From Syntrophaceae bacterium (GTDB taxonomy: Bacteria > Desulfobacterota > SM23-61), in NCBI GenBank assembly GCA_003154025.1, contig PMCE01000369.1, forward strand, positions 11,637 through 46,365: 34,729 nt of DNA, given 5' to 3'. Below the pieces are notes generated by a model. That model did not search any database. It had not been told where the DNA came from and saw only the letters and a list, made by a program, of their open reading frames with translations. Positions 30,129-34,729 of this stretch are shown here, in pieces. Position 1 is the first letter of the stretch, and every line of letters begins with the position of its first letter. The translations under genes and the position numbers were made by a program.

Positions 30129-31418
30129 TCACGCAATCAGGCGTAATTTGATTTCTTTAGCGATCTTTTTAAAAATAGCTTCAAGGTCAGCGGAGGTGGG
30201 GGCATAATATTCATAAGTCGGCCCACTGGCGATTTGTCCGAGAACAGTCTTATCCACATCTCCAAGCCCGATAATATAAATCTTGATGTATTTATCCTTC
30301 AACTCCTGAGCGTGGTCTATGGCCATCTGCCTGGCGGTGTTACAGATATAGGGCGCTAATATGGAGTCAGGTTTTCCGCACTGAAGGGGGTTAGATAAAC
30401 CGTATTTGGGATCTGAAAATACGTACCATTTCGTGTTTAGATATCGTCCGCCCGCACCGCTACAACTCGTCTTGGGATTTCCGCTTGTGGGATTTCCATC
30501 TCCCGTTGGAGTTGGGGGCAGGGTCGAGGTAGAATAAAGATTTTCCGAATTTGTATATCCCATATAGCCATACACTGTGTCGCAGTTCTGGCCGGTGCCC
30601 ATCACTACGGCGTCATAGTCTATTCCGTTGCGTCTGAACTTACCCGAGAAAGCAGTTGGATGCCCGTCGGTGAAGAAGATCATATACTGTTGCTTGCGCT
30701 TGTCTCCTGGAATGCCGGTCTGATCGGTAAAACCACTCGGTCCGTCGGCCTGATCTATGGCATACTCCGCATTGGTTGCTCCGGTAGCATTCATGGCGTT
30801 AATCTTCGTCGTCATGGCCGAAACATAATTAGTTGTGAGCGGCAGATCCACGGTTACCCCGGTGGCGAAACTGATCAGCCCCATTTTGTCCGTATCCTGC
30901 GTCTCTGTGAAGTAGTCCAGAAAGCTCGTGGCCGCCGTCTTTAAGTCCCTCAAGGGGGTCCCGGCCATGGACCCCGACCTGTCCAGGATCATCATGATTT
31001 CCACTTCATTTTTTTGCGCTACCCCTTGGGTATTAACCGCGATCTGATTGACCCCAAACAACCGGGCCAGAATCGCCTGGGCATTGACGGCGCCCGTCAC
31101 CTTGATGCTTTTGCTGTCTACATTCTGGGTGGTAAATAAGATTGAGCCCGCCGCCCCTGTGCCGGGTGTTTCCGCATACCCCGGGGGGAAATTCTCTTTT
31201 CCGATATCTTGCACGATGGCATCTACGGTAACGTACGGGTTGGATATGTTCTTTGCGCCGGCCAAGGCGGCGGCATCCACGCCTTTGGAAAGCTCGGCCC
31301 GGACCAGGTACCATCGCCCCACTTCCATCCCCAATGCAACGAAACCCACGAGCACAACTAATAGAAGACCAAAGACGATTAACACCGCGCCCCTTTGGTT
31401 CTGAATCATACTTTTCAT
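30129..31418 (-). CDS. TadG-like pilus protein with von Willebrand factor A domain
   Basis: The 429-residue protein has a class-III-like N-terminal anchor (QRGAVLIVFGLLLVVLVGFVALGMEVGRWY, then ELSKGVDAAALAGA) seen in TadG/TadE-type pseudopilins. A VWA domain follows from about residue 145, with a full MIDAS start D-R-S-G-S-M and conserved TGATNAEYAI and MIFFTDGHP. A central insert contains a Cys and Gly/Pro/Ser/Thr-rich stretch. I chose ATG 31418, with GGAGGG about 7 nt upstream; two codons earlier a TTG is in frame. Likely a surface or periplasmic minor component with metal-dependent adhesion; this is inferred from VWA function. It lies 35 nt before cpaE. Confidence 0.9.
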   Translation of the reverse strand: MKSMIQNQRGAVLIVFGLLLVVLVGFVALGMEVGRWYLVRAELSKGVDAAALAGAKNISNPYVTVDAIVQDIGKENFPPGYAETPGTGAAGSILFTTQNVDSKSIKVTGAVNAQAILARLFGVNQIAVNTQGVAQKNEVEIMMILDRSGSMAGTPLRDLKTAATSFLDYFTETQDTDKMGLISFATGVTVDLPLTTNYVSAMTTKINAMNATGATNAEYAIDQADGPSGFTDQTGIPGDKRKQQYMIFFTDGHPTAFSGKFRRNGIDYDAVVMGTGQNCDTVYGYMGYTNSENLYSTSTLPPTPTGDGNPTSGNPKTSCSGAGGRYLNTKWYVFSDPKYGLSNPLQCGKPDSILAPYICNTARQMAIDHAQELKDKYIKIYIIGLGDVDKTVLGQIASGPTYEYYAPTSADLEAIFKKIAKEIKLRLIA

Positions 31419-31483
31419 CCTCAACCCTCCATATTCAGTATCTGCTCAGGCATAGTCTACCTCCCCCCCAAGGGTGAATTCAG

Positions 31484-32035
31484 TTAGAAAACGGATTTAG
31501 ACCCGATAATGATCCCATCCCCATCCGGTAACAGAATATTCTGGATAAACTTGGGGAGAGGAGTAATCGGGCGGTATTTGTAAAAGACTTCCACCACCGT
31601 AAGGCCGGAGATGTCGGAGGTTTGATGGCCGAAATCAAACTGCAAACGTTTGTACAGGGGCTGAGAAAGCCCCAAATATGAATGACCGCTGCCGAACCCA
31701 CTACTTACAGCTAGACTCCCTGAATTATCCTGGAAGTCGATCGTAGGGTTGGGCAAGGCTTGAGTTGCTCCTGCTTTGATCTGGGTAACGAATATCCTTC
31801 CCCAAGTCTGGAGGTCGAGCGGACTGCCGGAGGATTGCAGCATAAGGAGAAGGTCATTTCCAACCTTAATGTCGCGGGAAGCCAGGCTTCCTCCTTCACG
31901 GCTCACATTGGTTACCACCAATCTTGCCTGGACCAATCTGCCAAAATCGATGACCGCAAAAGCCAGGATGCAAAGGATGGGAAGAATGAGAGCCAGTTCG
32001 ATAGTCGCAATGCCTTTTTCCTTATTATTTTTCAT
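31484..32035 (-). CDS. TadE-like minor pseudopilin, first downstream copy
   Basis: The 183-residue protein starts MKNNKEKGIATIELALILP, the TadE-type N-terminus with a Glu five residues into the hydrophobic segment after a possible Gly processing site. The remaining part is a globular beta-rich domain. TadE family members are processed by the prepilin peptidase and act as minor pseudopilins. ATG 32035 has GGGGAG 8 nt upstream; the frame is open further upstream to 32113 with no signals. It lies 65 nt before the VWA gene and shares strand and style with the neighbouring tadE copy. Confidence 0.88.
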   Translation of the reverse strand: MKNNKEKGIATIELALILPILCILAFAVIDFGRLVQARLVVTNVSREGGSLASRDIKVGNDLLLMLQSSGSPLDLQTWGRIFVTQIKAGATQALPNPTIDFQDNSGSLAVSSGFGSGHSYLGLSQPLYKRLQFDFGHQTSDISGLTVVEVFYKYRPITPLPKFIQNILLPDGDGIIIGSKSVF

Positions 32036-32131
32036 AATTCTTACTCCCCAAAATTCAATTCCCAAAACTTTGGCCGGGCCATTCCTTTGGACGGCGTCGC
32101 GGCTGCTGCGCATGGCCTTTTCATCCTATCC

Positions 32132-32617
32132 TTAATTAAATAATTCATTTCGGTACGTGGCTTCTGCCTGGAGGCCGACGGTTCCTCCAGAGAAAAAATT
32201 ACCGATCATAGGGGTCAGGAAGGCGAATGTATATTGGGTCCTCACCCGCATATAGTCTCCTGGCGCACCGGCATTTTGAGTCCCTTTCCACCCCGTAGGA
32301 TCAGTGTAATTGCCTTGAATCGGATAAATGCTGATGCTTAGGCTTGAGGGATTAAGAGCGACGGCAGCTTGGTCTTGAATAGTCGCCACAATGGATGCCT
32401 CTCTGCTCATGGGCTTTCCCATTGGATCATTTAAGGTCGCACCCACTAGAGCGAGTCGGACCCCCTCACGGGTGGCAAATTGCAGAGTATGCTGAACAAA
32501 AAAATACCTACCGAAGTCGATAATCCCCATGATGAGCAAGAGAAATATGGGCAATACGAGGGCGAACTCCACCACAGCTGTACCTTTGTCATTTGCATCC
32601 CTTTTCCCCAATTTCAT
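32132..32617 (-). CDS. TadE-like minor pseudopilin, second upstream copy
   Basis: The 161-residue protein starts MKLGKRDANDKGTAVVEFALV, followed by a hydrophobic segment and FGRYFFVQHTL, typical of TadE. Val-Glu-Phe after Gly-Thr-Ala is the conserved pre-pilin-like feature. The globular part shares the pattern of the adjacent copy but differs in sequence, so this is an old duplication. GGGAGG is 9 nt before ATG 32617. Two TadE-type proteins plus one TadG-type protein are a common set in Tad operons. Confidence 0.9.
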   Translation of the reverse strand: MKLGKRDANDKGTAVVEFALVLPIFLLLIMGIIDFGRYFFVQHTLQFATREGVRLALVGATLNDPMGKPMSREASIVATIQDQAAVALNPSSLSISIYPIQGNYTDPTGWKGTQNAGAPGDYMRVRTQYTFAFLTPMIGNFFSGGTVGLQAEATYRNELFN

Positions 32618-32723
32618 GATTCTGGCCCTCCCGGATAAGCTGTCAAATAACCTGAAAAGCTGGCCCATTCAGGATCGCTTTATTCCGGATTTCCACATTT
32701 TCCAAGTCATTCACTCCTCCGCG

Positions 32724-33002
32724 TCATTGTTGGTTCGTATAGCCCGTCCTAAAAGTGTAACCGGGAGCTGCCTGCGGTTTTTCAAAATCCTTCTGGTATT
32801 TTTCCATGGTGTACTTGGCCGCTCCCCCGTCAAAGCCGGCCACCGGCTCCAGGTTTTTCCCGGCCTGGGGATTCAAGGTCTGGTTAAACGTAGAGAGTTT
32901 CACCGAAGTCCCGAAATCCATCGCTACCCGAGTGGGTCCGGCGCAGGCCGCTGCGCCCAGTAACAGGGCGATCATTCCGACAACCAATAATCCATTTTTC
33001 AT
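32724..33002 (-). CDS. Small Tad-locus lipoprotein of unknown function
   Basis: The 92-residue product has a signal peptide with an Ala-rich lipobox (LLLGAAA-C, Cys20) and a short mature part (DFGTSVKLSTFNQTLNPQAG, then FRTGYTNQQ). I do not recognise a domain. ATG 33002 has TGGAGG about 6 nt upstream. The longer open frame to 33119 runs through repeat sequence. Its place between the secretin gene and the tadE genes suggests a pilotin or assembly factor; this is inferred. Gene spacing (141 nt from cpaC) includes hairpins. Confidence 0.75.
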   Translation of the reverse strand: MKNGLLVVGMIALLLGAAACAGPTRVAMDFGTSVKLSTFNQTLNPQAGKNLEPVAGFDGGAAKYTMEKYQKDFEKPQAAPGYTFRTGYTNQQ

Positions 33003-33039
33003 TCTTTCCTCCATTTGGTTAGAAGATCTTTCCAATGAT

Positions 33040-33130
33040 CTCCCCTCCCCTGACGGGAGGGAAATAAGGGGAGAGGGAATCCAGCCTTCTTCACTCCCAC
33101 GCTCGCTTTCTCCCCTCAAAGGGAGAAGGG
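33040..33130. repeat. Hairpin-rich repeat between cpaC and the small lipoprotein gene
   Basis: TTCTCCC (33108-33114) pairs with GGGAGAA (33121-33127). Opposed CTCCC/GGGAG units occur at 33041-33062. Pieces such as CCCTCTCCC and GGGAGAGGG recur elsewhere, e.g. after amrS. The block probably forms mRNA structure inside the Tad operon. Confidence 0.5.
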
Positions 33131-33143
33131 TAAAAAACGGGCA

Positions 33144-34601
33144 TTATTTCTGGGTGATGTGCCCGAAATTCCCTTCCAACTGCAATTGCTTGTCCACCCC
33201 GGCCGACGGGGACCCTGGTTTGGAGGACTTCCTTTTCTCTTCGCCCTCCATTTTTCCCAGCAGGTACCATTCAAAATCATCCGGCTCGATATACTGATCC
33301 GTAGGTAAAGTCTGCTTGGTCAAATCCATGGGTTTGACCAGATGAGGAGTGACAATGATAATCAATTCCGTTTCGTTCTTCTGAAATTCGGTGCTTCGGA
33401 AGAGTGCCCCGAGGATGGGAATGTCGCCCAAGAGGGGGAATTTGTTGATCACTTCCCGAGTTTCGTTCTTGAGCAGGCCGGCAATGGCAAAGCTCTGCCC
33501 GTCGCCCAGCTCGATGACCGTGGAAACCCGCCGGGTGGTCAGCGCCGGCACTATGTACCCACTGATGGTTATCGCTTGGGAAAAATCGAGTTCGGAGACT
33601 TCGGGGGCCACCTGCATGTTGATCTTGTTACCGTCCAATACCGTGGGGGTAAAATTGAGCGCCACTCCATAGGGCTTGTAATCGATGGTGATGACCACAA
33701 AACCGCCGGCGCCTGCTTGGGGGACCGGGATGGGGTATTCTCCCCCGGCCAGGAAATTGGCCTTTTTCCCGCTCATGGTGATGAGGGTGGGTTCTGCAAG
33801 AACTTTCAAAAGGCCCTCTTGTTTCAATGCATCCACGAATACGGTCCAGGTAGCGCCATTTTGCAGGAACCGGAGGATGCCACTGACGTTATTCGAGACC
33901 CCCAAGTCGGAGGCTGGATAGCCAGTCGTAGGGACGCGGGTGAGCCCATTCAGCAAACTCAGCCCAAAGCTCTGGCCGTTGGAAGCGAGGTAACTAAAGT
34001 TAATGCCCAGCCTGCGCAGAAGACTGCGGGACATTTCGGCCACGCGAACCTCCAGCATGACCTGTTGCACCCCGCCGACCGACAATAAATTGACCACTTT
34101 TTTTGGAAAATATGACTCCGCCAAGGCCAGCACTTGGGAAAGACTGGTGGTGCTGGAAACGTTTCCCGATAGGGTGATGCTTTCATGGGTCGCGGTTGCT
34201 TGAACCCCTTTCTCTTCGGGGAGAATCCTATTCAGGGCTTCCTTAAACCGGGCAATGTCCGGTGAAACCTCCAGATGAACCACCGCGGAAACTTTATCGT
34301 CCGCTTCCCAGAAAGTGAGGGTCGTCGTCCCTGGGGCTTTCCCGGTTATATAAACCTGCTGTGGGGTTATCACCATGGCATCGGCGATTTCCGGGGCAGC
34401 AAGGGAAACCCTCCTGACCGGGTCGGGGGTGGCGATGATCAGGGATTTACCCATGGTCAGATTTAACTTCTGGGGGGAGGTAGTCTCCAGCTTGATCCGA
34501 GAGGGCCCTTCACCCCAGCTCTGAATGGGAAAAATCAGGCTGAAGATAATAAGCAATGATGCAAAGACGATCGGACTTTTCTTGTCGCTTCGGACGTTCA
34601 T
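33144..34601 (-). CDS. cpaC: Tad pilus outer-membrane secretin CpaC (RcpA)
   Basis: The 485-residue protein forms the secretin ring through which the Tad pilus exits. It has an N-terminal signal peptide (residues about 1-30), a pilus-type N-domain (LNLTMGKSLIIATPDPVRRVSLA, ADAMVITPQQVYITGKAPGTTTLTFW), a BON-like region (ATATHESITLSGNVSS) and the secretin core. The core includes LLSVGGVQQVMLEVRVAEMSR, LAEPTLITMSGKKANFLAGGEYPIP, VLDGNKINMQVAPEVSELD and the C-terminal FPLLGDIPILGALFRS. All are standard. GGGAGG precedes ATG 34601, which overlaps the cpaB stop as ATGA. Confidence 0.96.
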   Translation of the reverse strand: MNVRSDKKSPIVFASLLIIFSLIFPIQSWGEGPSRIKLETTSPQKLNLTMGKSLIIATPDPVRRVSLAAPEIADAMVITPQQVYITGKAPGTTTLTFWEADDKVSAVVHLEVSPDIARFKEALNRILPEEKGVQATATHESITLSGNVSSTTSLSQVLALAESYFPKKVVNLLSVGGVQQVMLEVRVAEMSRSLLRRLGINFSYLASNGQSFGLSLLNGLTRVPTTGYPASDLGVSNNVSGILRFLQNGATWTVFVDALKQEGLLKVLAEPTLITMSGKKANFLAGGEYPIPVPQAGAGGFVVITIDYKPYGVALNFTPTVLDGNKINMQVAPEVSELDFSQAITISGYIVPALTTRRVSTVIELGDGQSFAIAGLLKNETREVINKFPLLGDIPILGALFRSTEFQKNETELIIIVTPHLVKPMDLTKQTLPTDQYIEPDDFEWYLLGKMEGEEKRKSSKPGSPSAGVDKQLQLEGNFGHITQK

Positions 34602-34729
34602 CGGATTCCTTCCTCCCTTTCAAATTTCACTTCGCTGACCTTGGTTCCCATTATTACTTCTACGATATGCGCCGGCGGCTTGGCCGGGGGCTTTTCTTTC
34701 GGTTCCGCCGAGAGCGCCAGGAAGGGCTG
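34598..34729 (-). CDS. cpaB: Tad pilus protein CpaB (RcpC), C-terminal fragment
   Basis: The last 43 codons of a gene entering from beyond the right window edge read to a TGA at 34600-34598, overlapping the cpaC start. The end contains a Pro/Lys-rich stretch (KEKPPAKPPA) and HIVEVIMGTKVSEVKFE, which resembles the C-terminus of CpaB/RcpC proteins (VEVIRG-type). In Tad loci cpaB directly precedes cpaC, which agrees with this place. The rest of the gene is outside the window. Confidence 0.8.
   Translation of the reverse strand, partial: QPFLALSAEPKEKPPAKPPAHIVEVIMGTKVSEVKFEREEGIR

Overview
The window looks like a chromosomal piece of a Deltaproteobacteria/Desulfobacterota-type bacterium. The evidence is a triheme c7-type periplasmic cytochrome next to System II (ResB/CcsA) cytochrome c maturation genes, FmdB zinc ribbons, DUF502, an AmmeMemoRadiSam locus, a DUF523-DUF1722 fusion, a sigma-54 activator relic and a full Tad pilus operon. 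The genome is rich in GC-containing genes, and almost every gap between operons carries an A/T-rich or palindromic interspersed repeat. No phage, transposase, CRISPR array or plasmid gene is visible. The taxonomic placement is inferred from gene content only.

Layout. 1-1474 (+): end of purD, then purE (purine synthesis). 1708-4142 (+): an AMP-forming acyl-CoA ligase-like enzyme with altered core motifs, then a TsaC/Sua5 tRNA-modification enzyme. 4294-7165 (+): triheme cytochrome, terminator, resB, ccsA. 7362-12520 (+): a cyclophilin-fold protein, an FmdB zinc ribbon, a DUF502 membrane protein, an AmrB-AmrA (MEMO1-AMMECR1) fusion, a second FmdB zinc ribbon, the AmrS radical SAM enzyme, and an orphan 149-residue protein. 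12704-15414 (-): a DUF523-DUF1722 protein and an acetyl-CoA hydrolase/CoA-transferase with a good promoter. 15898-15984 (+): tRNA-Leu(CAG), with a terminator. 16082-17053 (-): an EamA-type transporter. 17361-17555 (+): a sigma-54-like promoter and a 43-residue basic ORF. 17919-20934 (-): a DnaJ-domain protein and a membrane-bound spermidine-synthase-like protein. 20997-22837 (-): a 78-residue orphan behind a heavily decayed GAF-AAA+-Fis sigma-54 activator. 23006-34729 (-): a Tad pilus operon in the order cpaB (partial), cpaC, small lipoprotein, tadE, tadE, tadG-like VWA protein, cpaE, tadA/cpaF, tadB, tadC, TPR-LytR_C lipoprotein, TPR lipoprotein.

How the parts fit. The ResB/CcsA pair would attach heme to c-type cytochromes such as the triheme protein upstream. 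The Tad operon supplies a secretin (CpaC), a periplasmic protein (CpaB), ATPase (TadA), inner-membrane platform (TadB/TadC), localisation ATPase (CpaE), minor pseudopilins (TadE, TadG-like) and pilotin-like TPR lipoproteins. The major pilin and prepilin peptidase must lie outside the window.

Most notable is the AmmeMemoRadiSam module. amrB and amrA are fused, an FmdB zinc ribbon overlaps the next gene by 4 nt, and the radical SAM enzyme carries a textbook Tat motif. The fusion also has a possible signal segment, which suggests, without proving it, that this enigmatic system could work outside the cytoplasm. A second point is the pairing of a sigma-54-like promoter driving an unknown miniprotein with a nearby sigma-54 activator gene that has been destroyed by stops and frameshifts.
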